Source: Brachypodius melanocephalos
Lineage: Eukaryota > Chordata > Aves > Passeriformes > Pycnonotidae
NCBI GenBank assembly: GCA_013398615.1
Contig: VZSR01001685.1
Span: 48,297,585-48,361,584, forward strand
Direction of reading: 5' to 3'
Length of the DNA: 64,000 nt
Positions 37,401-50,576 of the stretch are shown here, one piece after another. Position 1 is the first letter of the stretch; each line of letters starts with the position of its first letter. The notes below the pieces were generated by a model that ran no database searches, was not told where the DNA came from, and saw only the letters and a program-made list of their open reading frames with translations. Made by a program: the position numbers and the translations under genes.

Positions 37401-39362
37401 ACACTGAGAAAATCCTTTCATTTCAAAGAAGAATTTTCCAGTGCTTAACATTTTTTCTGAGTTTTTAAAAAAATTTCCTGGTGAAGACCAAGCAAACTGT
37501 CCAGAAAGAGTTCAAGAAACCCAAATCACTATGAATGAGGTTAATGCCCATTCTACTCCAGCAAGTGAATGATCCTCTCTCAATTGCTTATTTTCCTACT
37601 TTCCTTTAAGGTTCTTTTCCCTGCTTGTCTGCTCCAAACCACGTGGGCATGTCCAAAATTTGCATTTGGCTCAGCCTGATTTGTGATACAATGATATCCA
37701 CCCCGTCTAGTTTAACCTTCAGTATTCAAATCAAGAAAATCTTAAGAGGTTAATACTGGGTGATGATAAGTGTCAGAATCATCTAAATAAAAATTAGTAT
37801 CAGAACAAATCATATTTTGGAACTGAATGTCAGTTTGTCTCAGGAAGCAATTTCTTGGGACTGGTGTAATCTGTTTCCCTGGATACCTTTGGCTAATACT
37901 GGTCCAGCTGGATGGAATCCATCTAAGCTCCCAAGAAACACACTCTTCAGTCATCTAGTTTATATATTATTGTGATCTTAATCTTGATAGTCACAAAGAA
38001 GAAGGCACTGTGGTGTATCCACAGCAGTGAGCAAGAGGATCAACTTTTTATTTTAAGGAATTTAAAGAACTCACTTGGAGCTGCTGCATTAAGAATTTCT
38101 GCATGATGCCTATTCATAGTGATATACAAGTACTCCACACACCTCAATTAATTTGATTTCCTAATGCTTGTTAGGGAGGAATATTCTTCCCACTAACAGA
38201 GAGGGAGACCTGGGTAATGAGATGTTTTGGTTTCTCCAAAGATCACAGCAAAAGCAGGAATTGTGAAGTGGGTCCAGTGCTGCACCATGGCTCTGCTCAA
38301 GGACTCCATGGTCAGACCCATATGAAAAAAAAACCAGTGTAAGTTTGAGCACTGTTCAAAGTCTGGCCAATTTACATGCAGTGAGTAAAAAACTTGACAA
38401 GTTCCTGCTCTTTTTTGTCTTTTAGCAAGTTTATTTTGCATCCATTTTAACAGTTAGGACAAGTGGCTTCAAATGGACTCTCTGAATCCAGGTGCATGTT
38501 TTCTGTACTGCAAAAACAGTAGGAAACATCCTTAAAGCTGCAGTTAAGAGGGTGAGCATATTCCAGGGATATTCTGGAGGTGACTATCTTGCACCTTTAC
38601 TATGTACTGCTTCCTTGCAAAATATCTGTGGGAGAATGAATGGGGAAGTGGATTAACAGCAGTCATTCACAGAGCAGTCATAATCCTTCACCAAAATCAT
38701 AGGTAAAGTGATGTTCTTCAGCATTATAAAACACTTGCAGGAAGCATGAAAAGGGCTTGAGTTTCCCAGATTCAGAAGACAGGAGTGAGAGCAAAAGCAG
38801 CTCTTCTGAAATATTTAACTGGACCTTGGGGACTGGATTATGATCAAGGATAAGAATAGATGGAAAATCCCATTTTCCTTTCAACATCTACTTAACTTGT
38901 TCATGGGTGTTTGCTATCAACAGTCTTTGAATAATCCAAGAAAAAACAACGTTTCCAGCTTCATGGATATTTTAGTTCTGAAACCAGAAAATTCATAAGA
39001 ACACAGCTCTGGAAAGAACATCATCAAACACAAGTACTTGTCCCTCCCAAGCCTATCCAGAATGGGATCCTCTGTTGCAATTAGTTGAGTTGTATAGTAT
39101 CACTCACAAGCAAGTTAAATACTGTAAGAGCTTTTGGTGTTGCAGAGTACTTTTTGTGCCCATTCTTACTAATATATTTTAGTCTAACTTTCTGTATAAT
39201 ACAGACACAAGAAGTTCTTTAAATAACATGTCTGTCAAGTTGTTGTAATTTTGTCTTTCTTGTAGGCAGATTTCCAATCCTGATTTAAAGAAATTAAGAA
39301 TGATAGAGGTCACCCCTTTTCTGAACATTTCCAAATCTTAATTACAAAACCCAGTCAACTAA
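34426..39362. other. Intergenic, nothing recognised
   Basis: About 4.9 kb of mainly AT-rich DNA. It has a poly-A run (37079-37092) but no recognisable repeat family or coding exon. Confidence 0.45.
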
Positions 39363-39384
39363 ACACACACACACACACACACAA
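39363..39384. repeat. (CA)n microsatellite
   Basis: About ten CA units followed by AAAAAA. Confidence 0.95.
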
Positions 39385-42247
39385 AAAACACCCCTTTATG
39401 CCTGATTTCTTACCTCGCTTTGTCTCACTTTCTCTTTCAGCCTTGGGATTCTCTCTTGCCATTTTTGAATGCCAGAGTTTTGCAGCACCAGAAATCTCTT
39501 CACTCTGAGAAACTCATGGACAGTGATTGTCACCTCTTAGTCATCACTTTGAGCACATTATGGACTGAATTGCTTGAATTACTCCAAAAGGCACTATTTC
39601 CACATCTCAGGTAATAACTTTGTCTTTACGAAGACCCAATAGAGGAGAGAAGTGTGTAAATACTTTTGAAAGCATTAAAAAAGGTAAATTCCAGATCTAT
39701 CTTAATTTATTAAACACCACTATTTATAGGTGAAATAATTCTTTCTTTCTTTCTCATAAATGAGGAAACTTGCAGAAGATCACAAATTCCACAGTTGCCT
39801 GCACTCTCAGTGCCTCAGGTAGCCAGCATATGTGAAGAAAACTCCTTATGTAAGGTGACAGCCAAGCACCCATATGAGGTTGATTTGTTGCAAATATAAA
39901 GTGCCAGAGACATCCTCCATGTCAGAAAATATTTTATGTAGAACAAAGCATAGAAGAATGAAAGAAAACCAAGCCATAGCACTGCATAAAGCAGAGGTAA
40001 TGTTTGACCTTCAGACCCTTCAGAAAGGAGTTCTCTGTATTGATACAGAAAAAAAATCTGCCATATGAAGTCTAACTCTATTTATCATAAATTTGTCCAG
40101 AAGGAAGGAAGGAAGGAAGATTCTTTGGAAAACAAACCAGAAATAACCTGGGGTTTTTTTCTGTTTGTTTCCAGACATGAAAATATTCTTTCTCTAATTC
40201 AGCCTAATGTGAGCTATGTTCGTTTTTACTTCATGTCCTAAGTTCTACATGACAGTGTGGCAGTTCAGCTGATAGATTGCCTCAGTGAAAAGTTGATTGT
40301 CTTGACAAATGACAATCATAGGGCTTTAATGTGGGCTATTAGTACAAGACCTCTCTCCAGCTGTGACTTTGTTCCTCCTTTTGATGTGCACCTAAGACAC
40401 TACCCAAAAAGCTCCAGAGTTTTTTGTAATTACAGAAAGTATCATCTGTGATTATTACAGATTCTTGCAGTGATAAATTTGATGTCAGATTCATTTTACC
40501 TGATTGCAAATGTTTGTAATGCAGGTCCATCTGAGCTTGTCACACAGGGACCACTTTAGAATCAACAGAAGAAATTAGCATTCTTAGGGCACATCTAGCC
40601 CCTTTTAGCTGTTGGCTGCAGGATAAGTGCTGATACCTCTTCACTGAGATTTCTGACAGCGGTCAGATGCTATGACTGATCCTTGGAATCTGCCAAGTAG
40701 GTGGGTGTGATACGCTCCTCATGTTGCCATTTAGCTTTTTATTAACTTAGAAACAGTTTTGTTAACTAGAAACCATTCAAGAGAACTGTTACTTCATTCC
40801 GGAGTGCCCTGTCACTGCAGATATTATACTTGGTATTTGCTGGCTCTCTGGACTAGGGGCTCCCACTCAGCATCACACTGGTACAGCTTTTTCTGGTATT
40901 TCTTTAATAGAGCACAGCCCTACATGAGTGTTTGCTGTTCTCACAGCAGCTGCTTGCCACCCATGTCTAGGTGTGCTGATGTACCCATCAAGCCCATTTT
41001 TGGCCTGACTCTGGTGCCAAGGTCACTTCCCAAGACAGAGATGTAGAAGACAAAAAGACAAACACTGGAAGTAAGCAGATTGGCCAAAATTATGTGAGCA
41101 CAATATTTTCTACTATTTTCTCACTATTTTCTCCTGAAATAGTCTTAGGATTTACACTTGTTTTACATCATGCCAAATCTTGCTGTAGAGATGAGTTTTG
41201 TATGTGTCCTGTAAGACTTAGGAGTCTTTCTTTGTTAGGAATACAATATGGCAGTGAATTTAGTTTATTTGCAACGGCGGAAGTTCGTTCTTTATTTGCC
41301 TGTGTGGGAATTTTTCTTACTCTTTACCACCTAAATAATACAGAAAATATAAGCAGCTGAGCAAGCCATTTTACTAAGTGTCTTTGCTCTGGCTAGTTGT
41401 AATGGCTACACATTAACAAATCCTGTAAATAAAACTGGGTTTCATCCAGGGATGAAAGATACTAAACCCTTTCTCACTGGAGTGTGAAATCAATGAAAAC
41501 TTTAATCTGATATGATCTGGCAATTTGTCAGGTTTAGAAGACCGCAAGTGAGCCAAGGATCTAGGACACAGCAATGAGATGAGAACAGGAGAAATAAACC
41601 ATGGACTCAGGAATCAAAAGGCACCACTCAAAGATATGAAGTGAAGACAGGAGAGACTGACCTACATGTTCTATTTCAGTTGTTCCTCCAGTATTGTACT
41701 TCTTTTTTATGTCTTCTGCCAACTCATCTCTTCAGAGTAAGATCACTGAGATGGATATTTTGCTGCCTGCCTGATTTCCTTGGGATGGTGGGTAGGCTGG
41801 GATTTATAGTCTTAGGGGGTCATCAGGAAGTACCAAGTTACTGTGAGAAGTTCTGAAAAGTTCTAAAAATAGGGGAAATTATTTGTTCTCCAGTGATCTA
41901 TTTCAGCCCACTTACAAAAAGCACAAATTACTGATGAAGCTAAAATAAAAACTGGCTCTTCCAAAGCTGATGCCACACTTTGGAATGGAGATGTCCAGAT
42001 CATAGCTGGGTTATGTGAACCACAATTGGGTATTTCCCTTGAGATACCTGTCACCTACTGGAATTTGGTGGAAACTGTTAAATCAGTGAGTTGATAAGTT
42101 ATCGAAGAGTCAGACTGACCCACACAAGTGTGTACAAAGAGCAAGGCTGCAAAAGCTTTGCTTACAATTCCTTAACATAAAAGCTAAGCCAAGCAGAATG
42201 ATGTTACACACTGCAAGCCATTAGTGTGTGGAAGCTGAAGACATTCG
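39385..42247. other. Intergenic, nothing recognised
   Basis: No gene recognised. It contains a short AAGG repeat (40101-40119). The two consecutive plus-strand frames at 40759-41046 and 41094-41360 resemble no family I know and lack supporting splice or coding features. Confidence 0.45.
40101..40119. repeat. (AAGG)n short tandem repeat
   Basis: AAGGAAGGAAGGAAGGAAG, nearly five tetranucleotide units in a purine-only tract. Confidence 0.9.
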
Positions 42248-42482
42248 AACCAAAACCAAAACCAAGACCAAAACCAAAACCAAAACCATGACCAAAACCA
42301 AAACCAAGACCAAAACCAAAACCAAAACCAAAACCAAAACCAAAACCAAAACCAAACAAAACTAAACAAAAACAAAACAAAACAAAAAAGCACCAAAAAA
42401 ACCCCAATAACAAAAAAAACAAAACCCAAACCAAATGAAACAAACAAACAACAAAACAAAACAAAACAAAACAAAACAAAAC
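42248..42482. repeat. (CCAAAA)n grading into (CAAAA)n array
   Basis: From 42248 to about 42354 the unit is CCAAAA with occasional CCAAGA or CCATGA variants. It then degrades through ACCAAACAAAACTAAAC into (ACAAA)n and ends as repeated AACAAAACAAAACAAAAC. The minus strand is a run of GGTTTT. It carries almost no T or G on the plus strand for 235 bp, so strand asymmetry is extreme. The Phe-Trp or Gly-Phe open frames on the minus strand are artefacts of the repeat. Confidence 0.93.
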
Positions 42483-43892
42483 TAATAACTTCAGCACTAA
42501 GAAGACTTTATTAGTGATAAAATTTATCGTCTTAATTCAATTTTATGTATTTGGGGATGACTTTTATTTTGTTTTGCTAGTTTTTTTTTTTTTTTCTAAA
42601 AAAAGCAACTGGGAATGTCTATGCATGTGTGAATGCCCCTCAGTTATACCCAAATAACATTTCAATTTCTTAGCCAGCTTCAACAATGTTAATAGAGACA
42701 TAGAAACTCTAAAGAAATTCTTGTGACTTTTAACGAAAACAGGTCACCAGACTGAAGACAGACTCTTGTTAAGAGACTTAACTGAGGGTCCTACAATAAT
42801 ACTACACCCCAGAGACTCTGCATGGTGGAAATAAAAGACCTTATAAATGTTCCATCTACCATAAAAACTTCAAATGGACCCTGAAATGAGCCATGAGACA
42901 TATTTCACATGGACTTATAAGTTCCAGCACATATAGTGATATTTATCTTTTTGGGTTGATCACAGAGGACACAGAATCTTCAACTCTCAGTCCAGGGTGT
43001 TGGTAAATAACTCTGACTTACTGGATGTGGGAAGAAAAGCTGATTCTAAGAATTGAATAAGAAAAATTTGGTGCATGGTTTATTCTTATCTGACTGTATC
43101 TATTTCTTACATCATACTTTTAATGAAAGATTCATACTCTGCTGATTTTTTTAGAAGGGTCATATAATTTTTTTTTGGTTACATGAGAGTAATCCCCCTG
43201 AGGAGACTAGTTTTATGTTACGAGAGTGTATTTGGAAGCAGAATGAGACCTGATAATTTGAAACATTCTGTGGATGTGATAATGTGTTCTCTATGAAATT
43301 TATCAATACTCCCATTATCTTCATTGGCCTTGTGGGTGCACACAAAGTAAGTCTGGATTTTTCTTGATTTTCTGTCATCTGGATTTAGCCAAGGTACATT
43401 TTTTTCCAGCTCCCAAACTAAATAGCCAGTCATCATAAACCGTTAACATTTTTTTAAATCAATTTGAACTGTCACAGCAGAGATGTCCATCAATTTCCTG
43501 ACTTGTTAGTATTAAAAAAACCCAAAATAATATGTCTTATTAAAGCTCAGGTATTTTCAATAGCAGCTTTTTAAAAAGAGAATTCCATGTTTCAGCTTTT
43601 ATGGTATTGCTCCTATATAATTTTTCTATTGCATGAACAGGGAAACTTTCTGTAAATTGGATATAACGGTACAACAACATCTACAATACAATGATTTTAA
43701 ATACTACTAATAAAGTCTTACTCTTAGAGACATGTTCATTGAAAGCCATCTAAATTTCTGTTTCAGGCCTATGAATTCAGTATCATGTAATTGGGTTTGG
43801 TAATAAAAGCTCAGAGAAATGATTAATGTTTAGATGTTATTGTTTTAATATGAAAGAGATATGAACTTCCTTTTAACACAATTCTATTTTTA
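42483..43892. other. Intergenic, nothing recognised
   Basis: AT-rich DNA with no gene, repeat family or RNA gene that I can recognise. Confidence 0.45.
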
Positions 43893-44344
43893 ATTTGCAT
43901 ATATAAATGCTTTTCTGAAATTAAAGCAATGCAAATAACTTTCCATTGGTCCAAGAATAGAATGGCAGTATATGTTACACTGAGAAAAATAGCTAAAAGG
44001 GCAAGCTCTTATTGGAAACAAAAATAGGCAAGCTTTGTTATTTAGGTAATTTCAAGATTTAGTATGTTTTCTAGAGTCAATTCACTACTATTTCATAATG
44101 CCACCTAGCAGCCAGAAGTCATTATAGTCCTCATCAAATAATTTGTATTTTATTTTATCATGCTTTGTAAAGATGTCCAAGTACTTGGTTAGAAACTAGC
44201 ACACAAGAAAATAGTTGTGTCAATATGCCCATTACTGACTGCATGCAAATTTTGCTTTATGAAACACTTCTAAAATATCAACTACACAAACAGGGCATAA
44301 AACCTGGTTGTGAAAAAAATTTCCCTAAGCAACTGCATTTGCAT
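43893..44344. promoter_or_regulatory. Cluster of four perfect POU octamers
   Basis: The octamer ATTTGCAT (or its complement ATGCAAAT) occurs at 43893-43900, 43929-43936 (inverted), 44243-44250 (inverted) and 44337-44344. It is the classical binding site of POU-domain factors such as Oct-1 and Oct-4. Elsewhere in the window I noticed only isolated copies, for example near 3769, 16887, 37656 and 51713, so four in 452 bp is a clear local excess. AT-rich composition raises the background. No transcript is visible here; a distal enhancer or chance are both possible. Confidence 0.4.
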
Positions 44345-47300
44345 TCAGGACTACATGATTGCATTTTATACTATCAATAAGGATTCTTCCTTATCAAAAA
44401 TGGTTAGTCCTATTTGACTGTAAGAATGATTTTCCTGAAAAGTACAGTTAAAGAACAGAAGTAACTTGGATAATGCTTCAGAATGGAAACAATAGATAAA
44501 GGCTTAATGCTTTTTCCACTTTAAAAGTTTAATTGAAACTCTAATCTGCTTACACAGGGAGATGCAATAGTGGGGTTTTTTCCCAGTCATCTGAAGAGAG
44601 ATTCTGTACAGTAAGGACTTACTGAGTAGGAAAAGACTAGCAAAAGCAAAGATCAGTCACCTAAAATGGTAGGCACATATTCAACTACTTTACTCCAAAA
44701 TTACTGTGCTCCATGAGTAAAACAGTGCTTCATTCCAAAATTGTTAAAATGTGTTCATTGGAATTAGACTACAGAGAACGACAAATATTCAGTCTGTTAA
44801 ATATTTAACCAACTGACTACAGGCTTCAATTATTTTTTCCAATTATCACTGTACTTGATCCTGCCCCAAAAAATATCTCAATGTGTGTGTCACAGTCCAG
44901 CCAAGAACAGCCAAGCCTGTGCCTAGTGCATTACTGTGAATGGAGCCAGCTCTCTGGATATTGTGTATTCCAGGCCACCTCTGATACCAGTGACACTAGA
45001 ACTTGTGTGTAATCTTAGATCAATTTTCAGCTGTCAGTGCAGTATCAACCTTCAAAGTCACCCTATCTCCTCCCGAGCTCATAACCCTTCCCCGTGGTCT
45101 CTTGTATGTGTTTCTTTAAAGGGCCAGTGAGGCCTTCAGTGGAGCTGCTTACAGAAAAAACATAGGGAAGCAATAAGACATGCAGAGATGCTTGGGAAAC
45201 TTCCTAACTGCAGTCACTCTGTTCTTAAAAATATTCCTATTAATGATGAAAATGTTAAAACACCCTTATTTTTTTTAAAAAAACCCCTTTCTCGATATCC
45301 AATTTCACATTTAGTAGGACACCTAGATTTGTCAGTATCCAAACAAATGAGCCTTTCATCTCGGTTTTCTCTTGGTTTTTGTCTTGGACATTGCAGCTGC
45401 CTGCAGCTTTACTCTCCTTTCCTCACCTCCACTGAACACAGCATACAAAATTTTAACAGAAAATCTTTCCCTTCATCTCTTGGACTTCTCCAAAAGCATC
45501 AGTGCAATACATTGTCAATTGACCATGTGGAAATAGTCCATTTCTAGGAAAATGAGCTGATTATTACTGGGAGAATTCAACTTTCTGTTACATATCTTGA
45601 CTACTGAGCCTGAATTTACAGAATGTCTTCCATCTAGAGTACGCTGAACTGGCTCTATGGTGACAGCCCCTAGCAGCAGGTCAGACAGTTCCTCTTAGCT
45701 CTAGAATGAACAAGGTGAACCTGTGAAGGACCTGTCAGAGCCTATGCAATTTTGCTAGGTTTGTAAAGGAACAGGCACTCTCTCTTTAAGTCATCCATCT
45801 TCCTTCATCAAAATAAGAAATAGTTCAGTTCACTATTTCAAAGATCCCACCCTGCAGTCTGACAAGGACATCTGAAGTCTCAAGAACTACAAAACCACTG
45901 AAAAGGAGAAATAATATTTATATCAATATATATATGCATTTCTTCCCTTTTCTAACAAAGAGGGATTCTGCCTGAGGTTTATATCCCAGCAAATTCATTT
46001 TTATATATCTGTTCATTCTGGATGGGACTGGATCTGGAAGTTCAAGCTAGAAAAATATAACTTCATGTTTGCATGCCCAAAAAGAAGGGAAATATTGTTA
46101 TTTAATGATGAAAACATATGGCACTCATTGCTCTTGAGCCCATTGCTCATTGCAATTAAATCTTTAACATTTTATCAGTTAGCAATGTGCTGGGCATATC
46201 ACACTGTACTGCATTTTAATGACTGAGTGCTGGCGAGCTCTTTTAGATTAAAAAGCAGGTAAGTTATGGGGTCTGGCTATCTTTATTTTTTTCTATAAAC
46301 AGAAAATTGGACCAATCACAGCATAAGTGTCTCTAACCTAAAGCTCAGGGAAGGAGGAAATGTTGACTATTTGTATTTATTTGTACTAAAAATTATATAC
46401 ACGTAATTCATACACAATTCATGTCTTGTTGACACAACTGGAGGAGTATGAAAGGCTATAGTGTAAATGAGAAATAGGGATCTTATAGTTTAAAAAGAGA
46501 TGGTTTAAGAAAGGTAATGTGTTCTTTTTCTCACTGTTTAAAGCATTTTTACATGTATATCATTAAATTTTCCATTGCAGCCCAGACTCCAAAAGTGAAT
46601 CATAAAGTTAACAATAGAGTCATAAAGCAAAATTGCATCAATTATACAGCAAGGGAAACTTGAGTCTAAACCACAGAAACATAATTAAATTGATGTTTTC
46701 CAGAACTACTCATAAGAACTCCCATAAACAAGACTTTTTTCCTTCATTCTTTTCTGAATATGAGATCATTAAAAAAAGATGTAACTAACTGGTGCTGCTA
46801 GGACAGTAGCACAGAGATGGAAGCAGGTCCAGCAATAGCAATTAGATGGTCTGATCTACCTTTTGCACTCATGTCAGGACTCACACTCCTAACATGAAAC
46901 CAGTAGAAACAGATCCACCTGCTTCCACCAGAGCCTGCACACTTCAAGAAGTTGCAGAGGCATTTAATGTCATGTGAGGGTTTCCAAGTTATATTTAATA
47001 CATAGAGATATAATGGAATATGATTCTAGTGTCATTCCATTAGGCCACTTCTCTGTGAAAGTGGTAAAGAATGAGGATAAATAGCTGCAGAGTATGCAGG
47101 CCACATCTTTGAAGGAAATCTGAGATCTTCTTGAAAAAGCTAAGAGCCCAAAGTCTAAATTTATACTGCACTGCCATAATTTATGAAGGATGCACAACTG
47201 ATTTCCAAGCAGCCCCAAGCATCTCTCCTTTCCAAGGAGAGATCTTAGGGCATGCATTTCCAAGCATCACTCCTTTTCAACAAGGAACTATTGCAATGCC

Positions 47301-48087
47301 AAATGTAAAACCTAGACATAAAATCTGGGATGTAAATGGGAATGCACAAAGATGCTGGCTTAGAACAAACTTCATCAGGTGGACTTGTTTCAGTTGATAA
47401 CAATCAGGAACCATAGGATCTGAATGACAACTTTGCAGACCCCAGTACAGAGCCTTTCCTTAGTGATGGTATTTATTCTCCATTTCAAAGTTGTGGGATT
47501 CTTCCTCAGCTGCAGATGACCCAAATTTTTACCTTGCCTCAAGTAGAAAGCAATGTTGTTCTTCACTGGAATTTTCATTTTGGTGATTTCAAAGTCCTTC
47601 AGAAACATAAAGGAATTTCACTTTACAATCTTCTCTGAGGGGGAAACATTCCTACAAGGATTTGCTAACTGTGATTCAGGCAAAAGGACTGGTAGAGAAC
47701 AGGAGCATAAGACAAGGGTACTATTCACTGCAAAATGTAACAGCATAAAAATATTCCTCAGGAATAGGCAGCCACCACAAGCCTCAGATACAACTTCTCT
47801 TTCTCTCCAGCCTTCAGAAAGCAGTTCTTGCTCTGAAAATACCTGAAGGGCTTTGGTGTTTCTCTCCCAGGATGAATTAGAAAAAACACGTTAGGAGCAG
47901 TGTTATTATGTCACAGAGTCTTCTTCCTATAAAGTTTTTCTTTTAAAATATGAAGCTACTTTCTGCTACACTCCTTAGGATCAGAAGCCATGTCCATCCT
48001 TGCAGAGCAGGGCCAGCTGCCCATGCTACCTATCGGCAAGCACAGGGATCACTGCAGCTCTGATTGCCCCTGATACTTCCAATACAC
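44345..48087. other. Intergenic, nothing recognised
   Basis: No gene or repeat family recognised over about 3.7 kb. An 8-bp hairpin (ATCTCTCC / GGAGAGAT) sits near 47221-47243. Open frames reach 119 codons (45188-45547) without any motif I know. Confidence 0.45.
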
Positions 48088-48172
48088 AGAGGCACCATGG
48101 GTTAGCCACCAGAAAACACCGAGGTCACCAAGAGTTAGCCACCAAAAAACACCCAAGACACAACTTAGCTAC
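48088..48172 (+). repeat. 33-bp tandem repeat, about 2.6 copies
   Basis: Unit 1 is 48088-48120 and unit 2 is 48121-48153; both contain GTTAGCCACCA followed by (G/A)AAAACACC. Unit 3 is partial and diverged (48154-48172, ACACAACTTAGCTAC). The period is a multiple of three. In the plus frame that opens at 48000 the units read as an eleven-residue repeat around LATRKH, LATKKH and NLATS. That frame has no known homologue to me, so I treat this as a minisatellite, not a gene. Confidence 0.75.
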
Positions 48173-50241
48173 TTCCCTTTGTCCCTTGGAGTACATCTCC
48201 CACCTGTGTCCATGTAAGGTTCACAAAAGGGGCATACGGAGGCACAGATGACTATCCAAAGCTGCATCCACTACAGACACTAGAAGTAAAATTTTACATA
48301 ATAATCAAAATTCCTTTTGAATCTCAATGACAAAATTAGTCTCTGAGCTTGCTTAAAAATGGATTTACAGTGACATATCTCTCAAATGACTTCTCTCCAT
48401 GGGAAAAATCATTCAAATTTTTCAAGGTTATTGAGGGTGTTTTTGTTTGCTTGCTTTGTTACGTTTTTCAAAGGTAGTTTTGAGGATCTGTGTAAAACTA
48501 AAGTGCTTGGTCTGTAAAGCCCACATCAGTCAGGTAGTCTCAGTGTGAGGGTCTCACCATTAGGCCTTGGGCTGAAATCATTGCTGCCACCCTCAACTGG
48601 ATACAAATGGAAGGGCAGTAATTACCTTCATTAGCCACATGACTGAGGAATGGGGCTATTTAAGTAATGACACCTAACTAATTATAAAACACTTAATGTC
48701 CCTGTCATCTAAGAAAATTACCTACATTCAGATTAGATGGAGTAGTCAAAAGATTATCTAGCTCCATGGATTATGGCTCTAGCCCACTGTGATAGGAGTC
48801 TGCTTTCTGTTTCTCTCCCTCCCTCCCCTGCCATTAACGCTAGACTGCTTTGCATTACACATTTATCACTGGTTACTCCTTCATTGCACCCCAGATTGAG
48901 CATGACCTGTTGATGCTCACAAATAACAGACTACTGCTTGATTTGTGGTGTTTTAGAGTAGCTGCTGGGCAGAGATCCACCACAATGCTAAAAAGCAGTT
49001 AAAGTAAGATCGATGACTAAGTAGATCAAAACCACCTTTCCAATGAAGCACACAAAAAGCATATAATAAAGTGAGGATGTAAATGTGGGGCCAAGTATGG
49101 AGCTTTTTAATTTTTTTTTTAATTCAGTTAAATCCATTGAGCTATTTGGAGTAGCAGCTTTTAGCCTATCACCAAATGCCATGTTTCTTTCCTCGTCTGA
49201 TTTAATATAAAAAAAACCACATTAGGAGCTTTCATGATAGAAATGCATTTCTTGACTACAGGAAGCAGCCCCCAGCTACCACCTGCAACATTCAGATGTT
49301 TTCATTAAAAAAAGCTTTCCCTAGATAGAAAATATAGCAGATCACAAACACACATTTCTGAAGCAGTTAACTCTTGCTTTCATAGTGGTTCTGCTCAGTA
49401 ATTTGCAATGAAAGATGCTCCAGGAATGCTAAGTATTATTGGTGCTACACTGAAAGTGGACAATCACCCTTATTTCAACTAATTTTTGACACATAGAATA
49501 TTCCCCTGCAATTTCTGTTGAAGACATCTCCCTTGTTTCTTTTATTTCAGTTATTCATTCTCGCTGTGGGTTTGTGGCATTTCTGGAAACAATAGGAAAC
49601 TGTCTTTCTTTTCTGTCAGCCTTCAGACTTGCAGAGAGAGTTGCTACCCACCCCATGGCCTTTTCTTCACTAATGGGTAGAGGAGCACTTTCTGTTCCGC
49701 ATAGCTGGAACCAAATAACAACCTGTGGGAGAAGGAACAATTTGGTAAAAACTGTGCGAAACAACTGTGCAAGGCTGTTGCTATTACAATAGGTTTTTTT
49801 AAGATAAACTTTAACTTCCTTCAGCGTAGATGGGTCAGACTATCTTCCTGAGCAGCAAAGGTACACCATATTGCTGCCATATGCACCAATTTCATTACAA
49901 AGACAGGGAAATTGGAGTGTGAATTGGAAAGTATTAGAAGCATTTTAGTCAGCTGCACTTTCTTCAGCAACTCGAGGGCAAAATTAGGGAGTTGGACATT
50001 TTTCCTTAAAATGCCTTACTGCCATGCACCATCCTCTTTGTCAAATGTGACCATTAGCAGCTAGGAGCAAAGCATGAGATCCTGAATGCAGGAAGTACTA
50101 GCTAGCACTATCTTGGAGATTTCTTTTGTTGCTTTGACTGAAATAGAAAACCTGTTCACTTTTACCCTCTCGTCTCTGTAAGTATTTTTGCCACCACTGG
50201 CCTGTGAATGGGATAGGGAGCAGAAAGTTATCTGGATAAAA
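48173..50241. other. Intergenic, nothing recognised
   Basis: No gene or repeat family recognised. Open frames are under 75 codons. Confidence 0.45.
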
Positions 50242-50576
50242 CAGAAATGTTAGACAAACTTTCTATAAATGCTTATTGTCACTAGAAACTACCAAATTCG
50301 GGGTACACAAAATGGAGGAGAAAATTTCCAAACACAGCAAAAGAATGCTTGCGGATGTAGGATATGGGGTTGTAATTGTTAAAGTGTTCAAGGCTTATGC
50401 TCTCCCATGGGCTTATGCTCACAGGAAAGGCACATCCGCAGGCTGGAGGGTTGGGAGTTGGTTGAGGGGTGAGGGAGGCAGTCAGGAATGAGGAGAGTTG
50501 AGTTGAGTCACAGTTGAGTGAGAGCTGGAAGTGGGACTGTGATTGGCTGGGAAAACTCAGGGATAGCATAAGAGCA

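Noticed and set aside
42184..42497. Minus-strand frames rich in Phe-Trp or Gly-Phe, resembling a repeat protein
   Set aside because: They are the translation of the (GGTTTT)n strand of a simple repeat in two frames; no gene context.
46825..46930. Inverted GGAAGCAGGT / ACCTGCTTCC pair
   Set aside because: Only 10 bp with a long spacer; expected by chance several times in 64 kb.
47221..47243. Short hairpin ATCTCTCC / GGAGAGAT
   Set aside because: An 8-bp stem is too short to stand out from chance.
48088..48172. CRISPR-like direct repeats
   Set aside because: The units are adjacent with no spacers, there are under three copies, and the window is vertebrate DNA; it is a minisatellite.
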